Of a stretch of 64,000 nt of DNA, positions 26,112-33,935 are shown piece after piece (positions within the stretch are counted from its first letter, which is position 1; each line of letters opens with the position of its first letter). The position numbers and the translations under genes were made by a program. Below the pieces are notes generated by a model that was not told the DNA's origin, searched no databases, and saw nothing but the letters and a program-made list of their open reading frames with translations. Where the stretch lies: NCBI GenBank assembly GCA_051201605.1, contig CP179201.1, positions 3,224,001 through 3,288,000 on the forward strand, in the 5' to 3' direction. This DNA is from CABZJG01 sp902512685. GTDB lineage: Bacteria > Pseudomonadota > Alphaproteobacteria > Rhodobacterales > Rhodobacteraceae.

Positions 26112-27764
26112 ATGCCCCATCGCCGTATTATGTGTATCTGGTTTCCCCGCCTCGGCGCAGAACGCCTTTTGCGCCTTGAGCGCCAAACCATCGAGGCCCC
26201 TTTTGCAGTGGTTCAGGATGATGCCCAACGGCAGGTTTTATGGTCGCTGTGCGCGGCTGCCAGCATTATGGGGCTGCAACGCGGCCAACCGCTGCGCGAT
26301 GCACAAGCTATGTGCCCCTCCCTGCGCACCCGGCGGCGCAACCTGCATGCTGAACAGCGGTTTTTACGCACCCTTGGCCGCTGGGCAGGGAAATTCAGCC
26401 CTTGGGTGGCGCTAGAAGATCCCGACAGTTTGATGATGGATATCACCGGGTGCGCGCATCTTTTTGGCGGTGAAGGCGCCCTGACTGATCAGATGATCAC
26501 CGAATGTACCGCCCTGGGCTTAAACGCCCAGATCGGGCTAGCAGATACCAAAGGCGCGGCTTGGGCCTTGGCCCATTATGGCAAAGGCAGCGCGCCGCAT
26601 GATCGCAGTGGGGATGCTATTGACCAAGAAGCCCGCGCAACGCGCTCACGCGCTGCCAAACGCCGCCGCCGATCTCCAGATATGCCGCCAGAGGCTGGTG
26701 ATAGGGCGCTCAAAAGCCACCATATCGCCCCTGCCGGCAGCGCTCACAGCGCTCTGCGCGAACTGCCGGTGGCCGCATTGCGGATCACTCCAGCCTTAAC
26801 GGCAACCCTTAACCGCTTAGGGTTGCGGCACATTGGTGAGCTCAGCGGCCAGCCGCGCGCGGCGCTGGCGCGCAGGTTTGGCAAAGCTCTGGTGCAACGC
26901 CTGGATCAGGCTTTGGGCAGCACCCATGAGCCGATTTGCCCGCTGCGCGCACCCACCTGCTTTGCTGTTCGCCTCAGCCTGCCAGAACCAATCGGGCTGC
27001 GCGATGATATCATCGCTGCCCTAGACCGACTGCTCCCGCGACTGTGCATGCACCTGAAGGCACAGTCCCAAGGGGCCCGCCACATTCGGCTTGAAGCCTT
27101 TCGCAGCGATGCCACCATGGACAGCATCGAAATTGGTCTGGCCCGCCCCGGCGATACACCGGAACGGATCCGGCCGGTCCTGATCATGAAACTAGACAGT
27201 CTCGAGGCCGGCTTTGGCATTGATCTTCTGCGTCTTGAAGCCACCCGAACCGAAGCACTGCACAGCACGGTGCTCACCGGCCAGCTTGGCGCAGGGCAGC
27301 ACCTCGTCCAGCAACAGGCGAACTCACACCGGATTGCAGATCTCATCGGGCAGCTTGGGGCAAAGATCGGGTTAGAGCGGATCACCCGCCACCATCCAGC
27401 CAACAGCCACATTCCGGAAAAAAGCCATCAAACGCTTGCCGCAGCCTGGTCCGAACCTGTCAAGAAATGGCCCCTCCCCCGCCTCAAGCGACCGGTGGTT
27501 TTATGGCGGCCAGAGCCCATAAACGGATTTCAAAAAATGCAAGTTTCCGCCCCGTTTCACTGGCGTGGCCGCCAAATGACAGTAATGGTTTCTCACGGCC
27601 CAGAGCGCATTGCGCCTGAATGGTGGCTAGAAGACCCCAACTGGCGCAGCGGCGTGCGCGACTATTGGCAAGTCAGCTGCGCCCAGGGCGATCAGCTTTG
27701 GCTGTTTTTTGCCCATGGCGCAGCTATATCTGGCGGCTGGTTTTGCCATGGCAGCTTTACCTGA
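26112..27764 (+). CDS. imuB: ImuB, Y-family DNA polymerase homologue for SOS mutagenesis
   Basis: A 550-residue member of the ImuB branch of Y-family polymerases, which partners with ImuA and DnaE2 in damage-induced mutagenesis. The start MPHRRIMCIWFPRLGAERL matches the family. Palm-like blocks follow (DSLMMDITGCAHLFGGE, AQIGLADTKGAAWALAHY), then a basic low-complexity insert around 170-195 (RSRAAKRRRRS), and a little-finger region (LPEPIGLRDDIIAALDRLL). The palm lacks the full acidic set of active polymerases, as is usual for ImuB. Neither imuA nor dnaE2 is adjacent, unlike the common imuA-imuB-dnaE2 cassette. An SOS box lies just upstream. Confidence 0.9.
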   Translation: MPHRRIMCIWFPRLGAERLLRLERQTIEAPFAVVQDDAQRQVLWSLCAAASIMGLQRGQPLRDAQAMCPSLRTRRRNLHAEQRFLRTLGRWAGKFSPWVALEDPDSLMMDITGCAHLFGGEGALTDQMITECTALGLNAQIGLADTKGAAWALAHYGKGSAPHDRSGDAIDQEARATRSRAAKRRRRSPDMPPEAGDRALKSHHIAPAGSAHSALRELPVAALRITPALTATLNRLGLRHIGELSGQPRAALARRFGKALVQRLDQALGSTHEPICPLRAPTCFAVRLSLPEPIGLRDDIIAALDRLLPRLCMHLKAQSQGARHIRLEAFRSDATMDSIEIGLARPGDTPERIRPVLIMKLDSLEAGFGIDLLRLEATRTEALHSTVLTGQLGAGQHLVQQQANSHRIADLIGQLGAKIGLERITRHHPANSHIPEKSHQTLAAAWSEPVKKWPLPRLKRPVVLWRPEPINGFQKMQVSAPFHWRGRQMTVMVSHGPERIAPEWWLEDPNWRSGVRDYWQVSCAQGDQLWLFFAHGAAISGGWFCHGSFT

Positions 27765-27779
27765 TGCACATACTTACAC

Positions 27780-27801
27780 TTTTTCTTTGCCTAAATACTC
27801 A
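27780..27801 (+). repeat. post-stop motif, copy A
   Basis: TTTTTCTTTG, three bases (CCT), AAATACTCA, on the plus strand 15 bp after the imuB stop. It matches copy B at every position outside the 3-base spacer. Copies A and B point toward each other and could also pair as a 19-pair imperfect hairpin with a 44-base loop, acting as a bidirectional terminator. Confidence 0.6.
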
Positions 27802-27845
27802 CCTTGAAAACCGCAAGATCACCCAACAAAAATACCATTACAATT

Positions 27846-27867
27846 TGAGTATTTTAACAAAGAAAAA
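27846..27867 (-). repeat. post-stop motif, copy B
   Basis: On the minus strand it reads TTTTTCTTTG, three bases (TTA), AAATACTCA, beginning 8 bp after the stop of the ureidoglycine aminohydrolase gene. Same orientation relative to its gene as copies A (imuB) and C (mbfA). Confidence 0.6.
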
Positions 27868-27875
27868 CAGCAGGG

Positions 27876-28697
27876 TTATCCAAGCGGCATATGGCGGTTA
27901 ACGTCTTTGTAAAGCAGATATCGAAACGGGCCCGGACCGCCAGCATAGCAGGCTTGGGGGCAAAAGGCGCGCAGCCACAAATAATCTCCTGCTTCAACCT
28001 CAACCCAGTCCTGATTGAGCCGGTAAACCGCTTTGCCCTGCAACACATAAAGCCCGTGCTCCATCACATGGGTTTCCGCAAAAGGGATAACCGCTCCGGG
28101 CTGCAGGGTAACGATATTGACATGCATATCATGGCGCAGGTCTTGCGGATCAACAAAGCGGGTTGTGGTCCAAGCGCCGTCGGTTTCGGGCATTGCAATC
28201 GGTGTTTGCTCACCCTCATGGGTGACAAAGGCGGTTGGCGACGCAATCCCATCTACTGGGCAATATGCTTTTCTAATCCAGTGGAATAAGGCACGCTCGG
28301 CGCTTTGGTTGCGAATTTCCCAATCGCAGCCAGCCGGCAGATAGACATAGCTTGCCGGGCGCAGTTGATGCTCGGCGCCGTTCACGATCAGACTTAGAGC
28401 ACCTTCGGCAACAAACAAAACCGATTGAGCCAAGGGATCTGATTCTGGCCGTTCGCTGCCGCCATCCGGCATCAGTTCAACCATGTAATGACTGAAAGTT
28501 TCCGCAAAGCCAGACATCGGGCGGGCAAGAACCCACATGCGCATATTGCTCCAGAAGGGTAGAAAACTGGTGACAATATCACGGTTGGTGCCGCGCGGGA
28601 TCACCGCATAAGCCTCTGTGAACACAGCACGGCCGGTCAGCAATTGCGTTTGCGGCGGCAAACCGCCGCGCGGGCTATAGTCGGAAGGACGAGACAT
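27876..28697 (-). CDS. (S)-ureidoglycine aminohydrolase (bicupin)
   Basis: UGHY/AllE releases ammonia from (S)-ureidoglycine in allantoin (purine) breakdown. The 273-residue protein has two cupin domains, about 60-145 and 190-270. The C-terminal cupin carries the Mn-binding set Glu208, His210, His214 and Gln248 (PFAETHVMEHGLYVLQG and CPQACYAGGPGP), as in the plant and E. coli enzymes. The start ATG is at 28697. No other allantoin or urate gene is near, so the enzyme is separated from its pathway here. A different bicupin function cannot be excluded. Confidence 0.86.
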   Translation of the reverse strand: MSRPSDYSPRGGLPPQTQLLTGRAVFTEAYAVIPRGTNRDIVTSFLPFWSNMRMWVLARPMSGFAETFSHYMVELMPDGGSERPESDPLAQSVLFVAEGALSLIVNGAEHQLRPASYVYLPAGCDWEIRNQSAERALFHWIRKAYCPVDGIASPTAFVTHEGEQTPIAMPETDGAWTTTRFVDPQDLRHDMHVNIVTLQPGAVIPFAETHVMEHGLYVLQGKAVYRLNQDWVEVEAGDYLWLRAFCPQACYAGGPGPFRYLLYKDVNRHMPLG

Positions 28698-28794
28698 CAA
28701 CGAGCCTTTCTTGCTTTGATTGGTAAGCTAACGCGTCACCCGGCAAAAGGAAAAGCCACGAGTTGCTTAAACAATCGCTTGTAAAATTTGAAAA

Positions 28795-30105
28795 TCAAAG
28801 CCCCTGCGGTGTGCCAATCACCATGATGCGCAGCTTTTCGGGCTGAAACAACCGCGCTGCCACGCGGCGTGCTTGTGCTAGGCTGACCGCTTCAATACGC
28901 GCATTGCGGGTGTCAATATAGCTTGGGTCCAAGCCTTGAAGCTGCATGCCTGCCAATATCCGCGCGATCTTTGCATTGCCGTCAAAGCGCAGCGGATAGG
29001 CCCCGGTGAGGTATGTTTTGGCGCGCGCCAGCTCTTCATCTGTGATGCCCTCTGTGGCAATTTTATCCCATTCTGCCTTAAGCACCTCTACCGCTTCGCT
29101 CACACGTTCATTGGCCGAGGCAAACTGACCGATATAAAGATCAGCATAGTCAGAATTGACCAGATAGGTGTTCACCCCATAGGTCAGACCGCGGTTTTCG
29201 CGCAGCTCGCGCATCAGACGGCTTTCAAACCCGTTGCCGCCAAAAACATAATTAAGGATATAAGCCGCAAAAAAGTCCGGATCATCACGGTCCATCCCAG
29301 CGTGGCCGAACAGTGCCACAGACTGCGGCGTTGGAAAATCAATCACCCTGATCCCACTTTGCAGCGAAATTTTCGCCGGCTCAAGCAGCGACAGAGCGCT
29401 GGTTTGGGGCAAGCCGTCCAGCAAGGCATCGATCAGCGCCGAAAGCTCATCAGCATTAATGTCCCCAACCGCAGACACAACAACGTGGTCGCGTACCAAT
29501 GCGCTGCGATGGCTGGATAGAATATCACTGCGGCCCAGCGCCGAGACGGTTTCAATGGTCCCCATATCATCGCTGGCATATGGATGATCGCCAAAGGCTT
29601 CGGCATCAAACGCCCGACTGACAAGATCATTGGGGTTTTTTGTCTGCGCATTAATGCCGGTGAGGATTTGCGCCCGAACCCGTTCAATCGCATCCATATC
29701 AAACCGTGGCCTAAGCAATGACTGGCGCAAAAGAGCCATGGATTGATCCTGATGAGAGCTTAAAAACCGCGCTGAAATTGCGATCACGTCCTGATAGGCG
29801 CGATAGCCAAAGGATGCAGCGAGGGTTTCCTTGGCGGTGGCAAACGTCTGGGCGTCCATATCGCCAGACCCCTCTTCGAGCAATCCGGCCATCAACTGGG
29901 TCACCCCGCGCTGCGCCAGAGGCTCGATAGCCGAGCCGCCGCGAAACCGCAGCTCAAGCGCAACAAAGGGAATGTTGTGATCTTCCACCAGCCAAGCATC
30001 AATACCAGATGGGGTGGTCAGGGTTTGAATGGAATTTGCCGCCCAGAGCGGAAGGGCCCAAGCGCCAAATACGATTATGAAAAGTGCCTTTAGCATTCCT
30101 CGCAT
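28795..30105 (-). CDS. M16-family peptidase-like protein without the zinc motif
   Basis: A 436-residue M16 protein with a signal peptide (MRGMLKALFIIVFGAWALPLWA). Where active M16 subunits have HxxEH, this one reads GVTQLMAGLLEEGS, so the zinc ligands are missing and it is expected to be the non-catalytic partner of the upstream gene. M16 pairs (PqqL- or mitochondrial-processing-peptidase-like) often consist of one active and one inactive chain. The C-terminal half (RGLTYGVNTYL, the R/Y substrate-binding pair) is retained. Its ATG overlaps the previous stop by one base (TGATG). Confidence 0.9.
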   Translation of the reverse strand: MRGMLKALFIIVFGAWALPLWAANSIQTLTTPSGIDAWLVEDHNIPFVALELRFRGGSAIEPLAQRGVTQLMAGLLEEGSGDMDAQTFATAKETLAASFGYRAYQDVIAISARFLSSHQDQSMALLRQSLLRPRFDMDAIERVRAQILTGINAQTKNPNDLVSRAFDAEAFGDHPYASDDMGTIETVSALGRSDILSSHRSALVRDHVVVSAVGDINADELSALIDALLDGLPQTSALSLLEPAKISLQSGIRVIDFPTPQSVALFGHAGMDRDDPDFFAAYILNYVFGGNGFESRLMRELRENRGLTYGVNTYLVNSDYADLYIGQFASANERVSEAVEVLKAEWDKIATEGITDEELARAKTYLTGAYPLRFDGNAKIARILAGMQLQGLDPSYIDTRNARIEAVSLAQARRVAARLFQPEKLRIMVIGTPQGL

Positions 30106-31451
30106 CACTCTGCCTCCTCTTCTGGTTTCATCAGCCATCCGGTCACCGAGCATTCCTCATTCAGCAGCTCTTTTGCAGCAGCCATTATGTCCTCGGGGCG
30201 CACCGCCTGTACTGCTGCAGGCCAGGCATAGATATCGGCCAGCTCAAGGCCAGAGGTCAAAGCCGCCCCATAGCTGTTGGCCAGCCCCTGCACATTGTCG
30301 CGGGCATAAATTTCCGAAGCGGCAAACTGGGTTTTAATCCGGTCCAGTTGGGCAAGATCAACGCCCGTTTCTAAAAATCCGGTCAGCGCCTGATCAAAGG
30401 CGTCTTCTGCGGCCTGCAATGTAACATCAGCCGAGGGGACAACCACAAAGCCAAAGTTACTATCATCCAGCGACAACCCATCGTAGAAAGCCGCAGAATA
30501 CACTGCCGTCGAGGTTTCAAATTGCAGCTTTTGCGTCAAAACCGAGGTCTGCCCGCCCCCCAGTATTTCTGCCAAAAGGCTGAGCGCGGCTGCCGTTGAT
30601 TGATCACCGGGATCACGTTCAGGCGCGAGATAGTTCCGCGTTATGTAAGGCTGTGCGACCCGTTCGTCGCGATAAGTCAGACGGCGCGCTGCTATTTGTG
30701 GTGGCTCTTGCGGGCGGGCGCGCGGGCGCAAGTCGGGATTGGCCGGCAAAGACCCATAGTTTTTGACAGCCATCTCGCGCACCTCATCCGGCACCACATC
30801 ACCGGCCACAATCAGTACTGCGTTGTTGGGTGCATAATATTGCCGGTAAAACGCCATCGCGTCGCTAAGGCTCAGCTTTTCCATTTCATGGCGCCATCCG
30901 ATCACCGGCATCCCATAGCGGTGATTGAGATAAAGGGCGGCATTGCTTTGTTCACGAAACAATGCCCCGGGACTGTTTTCAACCCTTTGGTTGCGCTCTT
31001 CTATAATCACTTCGCGTTCGGTCAGGATATCCTCTTCGCTCAGATCAAGGTTCATCATGCGGTCGGCTTCCATGCGCATCATCAAATCAAGCCGGTCTGC
31101 TGCAACACGTTGAAAATAGGCGGTAAAATCGGTACTGGTAAAGGCGTTATCGCTGCCCCCGTTTTCCGCCACCACACGGGAAAATTCACCGGCGGCAAGG
31201 GTCTTGGTTTGCTTAAAGAGCAAATGTTCGAGAAAATGGGCAACACCTGAAACCCCGGCGGTTTCATCTGCTGATCCGGCACGGTACCATAGCATATGTA
31301 CGACCACCGGTGCACGGTGGTCTTCTATCACCACCACTTGCAGGCCATTATCCAGCGTGAAATCGGTGACCTGATCGGCAATATCGGCCAGGGCAGCCAT
31401 CGGCAAAGCCGCAAGGCCCATCAATGCCAGACAGAAACGAAACACTTTCAT
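30105..31451 (-). CDS. M16-family zinc peptidase, active subunit
   Basis: A 448-residue periplasmic peptidase with a signal peptide (MKVFRFCLALMGLAALPMAALA). The inverted zinc motif is HFLEH at residues 72-76, and the downstream Glu ligand lies in ILTEREVIIEERNQR. The C-terminal half has the substrate-binding region, although RGLTYG is not as clear. I chose the ATG at 31451, where the signal peptide starts; the frame opens 18 codons upstream. Coupled to the inactive M16 gene by a 1-bp overlap. The order lspA, short lipoprotein, M16, M16 is frequent in Rhodobacterales. Confidence 0.92.
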   Translation of the reverse strand: MKVFRFCLALMGLAALPMAALADIADQVTDFTLDNGLQVVVIEDHRAPVVVHMLWYRAGSADETAGVSGVAHFLEHLLFKQTKTLAAGEFSRVVAENGGSDNAFTSTDFTAYFQRVAADRLDLMMRMEADRMMNLDLSEEDILTEREVIIEERNQRVENSPGALFREQSNAALYLNHRYGMPVIGWRHEMEKLSLSDAMAFYRQYYAPNNAVLIVAGDVVPDEVREMAVKNYGSLPANPDLRPRARPQEPPQIAARRLTYRDERVAQPYITRNYLAPERDPGDQSTAAALSLLAEILGGGQTSVLTQKLQFETSTAVYSAAFYDGLSLDDSNFGFVVVPSADVTLQAAEDAFDQALTGFLETGVDLAQLDRIKTQFAASEIYARDNVQGLANSYGAALTSGLELADIYAWPAAVQAVRPEDIMAAAKELLNEECSVTGWLMKPEEEAE

Positions 31452-31601
31452 CAACGATCTCCTCTTTGTCTCAAAGATATACCGCTGTTTCAGGGTTGCA
31501 ACCAACTGCGGGCGGTTTTCTTGATGTGACAGCCAATTGCCGCTTAGGTTTTCGTTCTTTTATCCTAGGACAAGGAATGACACGCCGCCGTATATTTAGT
31601 T

Positions 31602-31781
31602 TTATTCAGGTGGCGGCAGCGTGTTCAATGAGGCGGGCAATCGCAGCGGGGCCTGCTTTTCCAAAGAGAGCTCATGCGGCGAAATATTCGCGTTGCCAAA
31701 ACCTTTCGACACCGTAGCCGTGGTACCACATCCACCCAATACGGTCATAGCCAAAATAAATAAAACTATCCGCAGGCGCAT
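31602..31781 (-). CDS. short lipoprotein, possibly a shortened DUF3035-like protein
   Basis: A 59-residue protein: signal peptide with lipobox VLGGC (Cys18), then a 41-residue tail ending LRLPASLNTLPPPE. Rhodobacterales commonly have a longer DUF3035 lipoprotein between lspA and the M16 genes, with a similar L-PLxxPxxxxxLPPP segment followed by more sequence. This copy stops right after that segment. I cannot see a single clear lesion that would restore the rest. The ATG at 31781 follows GAGGGGG. Confidence 0.65.
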   Translation of the reverse strand: MRLRIVLFILAMTVLGGCGTTATVSKGFGNANISPHELSLEKQAPLRLPASLNTLPPPE

Positions 31782-31836
31782 CCCTACCCCCTCATCTAAA
31801 ATCACCTTTAAAGCGATCTTTGCTATTCGTCACTTA

Positions 31837-32319
31837 TTAATTTGTGTCATCCGGTTTGGGCGGGTCTGAAAAAAACACCAACCCGATAGCGCCTGCGAAA
31901 ATGGACAGATCAGCAAGGTTAAAAGCAAACGGATTATCAAGCCCGCAGCACGACATATTTAAAAAATCAGCCACGGCGCCATAGATCGCGCGATCCAGTG
32001 CATTGCTCAGTGCGCCGCCGATCAAAAGCCCGCCGGATATATGCCCAAGCCGGCTCATAGGGGTGCGGCGAAGCCATAAGGCAACCGCCGCCGACACAGC
32101 CACAGCAAAGCCGATTAAAAGCCAGCGCTGCATCGCACTATCGCCCGCAAACAAGCCAAAGTTCACCCCATAATTCCATGCCATTCGAAAATTCAGATAG
32201 GGCGGGAACACCTCAAGCTCAAATTGGTTTCTGAGGTCGATCCCAAAGACCACGACCCATTTGCTAATCTGGTCGATCAGCAAGGCGGCAAGCGTTGAGA
32301 TAAGCATTAATCTATGCAT
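31837..32319 (-). CDS. lspA: lipoprotein signal peptidase (signal peptidase II)
   Basis: LspA removes the signal peptide of prolipoproteins after lipidation, in the inner membrane. The 160-residue protein has four hydrophobic segments and the two catalytic aspartates, Asp118 (GAVADFLN) and Asp137 (FNLADLSIF). The GGALSNALDR block differs slightly from the common GNxxDR (Ser for Gly). It starts 3 bp after the purH stop, so it belongs to the purH transcript. Likely substrates in the window include the lipoproteins at 4242, 31602 and 49933. Confidence 0.94.
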   Translation of the reverse strand: MHRLMLISTLAALLIDQISKWVVVFGIDLRNQFELEVFPPYLNFRMAWNYGVNFGLFAGDSAMQRWLLIGFAVAVSAAVALWLRRTPMSRLGHISGGLLIGGALSNALDRAIYGAVADFLNMSCCGLDNPFAFNLADLSIFAGAIGLVFFSDPPKPDDTN

Positions 32320-32322
32320 GGG

Positions 32323-33912
32323 TTAATGCCTGAAATGACGCATGCCGGTGAACACCATGGCAAGCCCGGCGGCATCAGCAGCGGCGATCACCTCATCGTC
32401 GCGCATCGATCCGCCCGGTTGGATAATCGCTGTTGCCCCAGCTTCGGCGGCGGTCATCAAACCGTCAGCAAAGGGAAAAAACGCATCTGAGGCCACCACA
32501 GAGCCTTGGGTCAAAGGCGCCGAGAGTGCCAGCGTTTCGGCCATATCTTCGGCCTTGCGCGCAGCAATGCGGCAACTGTCGACACGGCTCATCTGACCGG
32601 CGCCGATGCCCACGGTTGCCGCCGCTTTGGCATAGACGATGGCGTTGGATTTCACGTGTTTGCTCACCCGCCACGCAAACAGCATATCGGCCAGCTCTTG
32701 CGCACTGGGCGCGCGCTTGCTGACCACTTTGAGGTCTGCTTCGGTGATCCGGCCAGTGTCTTTGTCCTGTAATAGAAACCCTCCGGCCACTTGCCTTAGG
32801 GTGGCGCCGGGTTGCTGCGGATTGGCCATCCCGCCGGTGGTCAGCAGCCGCAGGTTTTTCTTGGCGGCAAAGACCGCGATCGCCTCGGCTGTGGCATCGG
32901 GTGCAATGACAACTTCGGTAAAGATTTTACTGATCTCTTCGGCGGTGGCTTTGTCCAAGGTCTGGTTCACCGCGATAATTCCACCAAAGGCGCTGGTCCG
33001 GTCGCAATCAAACGCCGAAGTATAGGCCGCCGCAAGGCTATCGCCGCGCGCCACACCGCAGGGGTTGGCATGTTTGACGATCACGCAGGCTGGCCCCTCG
33101 GCGGGGTCAAATTCGCTGGCCAGCTCAAAGGCGGCATCGGTATCGTTTATATTATTATACGAAAGCTCTTTGCCCTGATGCTGAATAGCTGTGGCGACCC
33201 CGGCGCGGGCGTTGCCGTCCACATAAAACGATGCCGACTGGTGCGGGTTTTCGCCATAGCGCAGGCTTTGCGCCAAATTTCCTGCCTGACTGTGGCGCCG
33301 TGGGGCTTTATTGCCCAAGGCCTGTGCCATCCAGCCCGAAACAGCGGCGTCATAGGCCGCGCAGCGGGCATAGGCGCGCTGGGCCATCTGCTGGCGAAAC
33401 GCATAAGAGGTCTGGCCATCCTGCGCTGCCAATTCGCCCAGCAGGGCCTCATAGTCTTCCACATCCACCACGGTGGTCACAAAACGGTGGTTTTTCGCCG
33501 CCGCCCGGATCATCGCAGGCCCGCCAATGTCGATATTTTCAACGCAGCTGTCATAGTCACCGCCGCCGGCAACTGTTTGCTCGAAAGGGTAAAGATTGAC
33601 CACCAAAAGGTCGATCCCGGAAATATCATGGGCCTCCATTGCGGCCGTATGATCAGGGTTGTCGCGCAGCGCCAGCAACCCACCATGCACCTTGGGGTGC
33701 AGGGTTTTGACCCGCCCATCCATCATTTCGGGAAACTGCGTGACCGCGGCGACATCTGTTACCTCTAAGCCACTGTCGCGCAGGGCCTTGGCGCTGCCGC
33801 CGGTGGACAGAATTTCAACGCCGCTCGCACTCAAAGCGCGGGCCAGATCCACAAGGCCAGTTTTATCGGAAACAGAAAGCAATGCGCGGCGCAACGGGAA
33901 AAGATCAGTCAT
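32323..33912 (-). CDS. purH: bifunctional AICAR transformylase / IMP cyclohydrolase
   Basis: PurH performs the last two steps of IMP synthesis. The 529-residue protein has the N-terminal IMP cyclohydrolase (MGS-like) domain, residues 1-190 (LLSVSDKTGLVDLARAL, ILSTGGSAKALRD, KTLHPKVHGG, NIDIGGPAMIRAAAKN), and the C-terminal transformylase, 200-529 (LRYGENPHQSASFY, KHANPCGVA with the catalytic Lys-His pair, FFPFADGL, QPGGSMRDDEVI). Full length with no lesion. The heparinase-like gene lies 23 bp upstream, lspA 3 bp downstream. Confidence 0.97.
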   Translation of the reverse strand: MTDLFPLRRALLSVSDKTGLVDLARALSASGVEILSTGGSAKALRDSGLEVTDVAAVTQFPEMMDGRVKTLHPKVHGGLLALRDNPDHTAAMEAHDISGIDLLVVNLYPFEQTVAGGGDYDSCVENIDIGGPAMIRAAAKNHRFVTTVVDVEDYEALLGELAAQDGQTSYAFRQQMAQRAYARCAAYDAAVSGWMAQALGNKAPRRHSQAGNLAQSLRYGENPHQSASFYVDGNARAGVATAIQHQGKELSYNNINDTDAAFELASEFDPAEGPACVIVKHANPCGVARGDSLAAAYTSAFDCDRTSAFGGIIAVNQTLDKATAEEISKIFTEVVIAPDATAEAIAVFAAKKNLRLLTTGGMANPQQPGATLRQVAGGFLLQDKDTGRITEADLKVVSKRAPSAQELADMLFAWRVSKHVKSNAIVYAKAAATVGIGAGQMSRVDSCRIAARKAEDMAETLALSAPLTQGSVVASDAFFPFADGLMTAAEAGATAIIQPGGSMRDDEVIAAADAAGLAMVFTGMRHFRH

Positions 33913-33935
33913 AAGTATATGGGTCCATTTATTAG

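Noticed and set aside
25979..26191. Minus-strand frame ending FQENFKAYEIKLIAAGQSGA
   Set aside because: The last 20 residues look protein-like, but the remainder overlaps the imuB start and SOS box and no family could be assigned; possibly a scrap of an older gene.
32812..33768. 318-codon open frame on the plus strand opposite purH
   Set aside because: Antisense shadow of a complete purH with all motifs; no protein family features.
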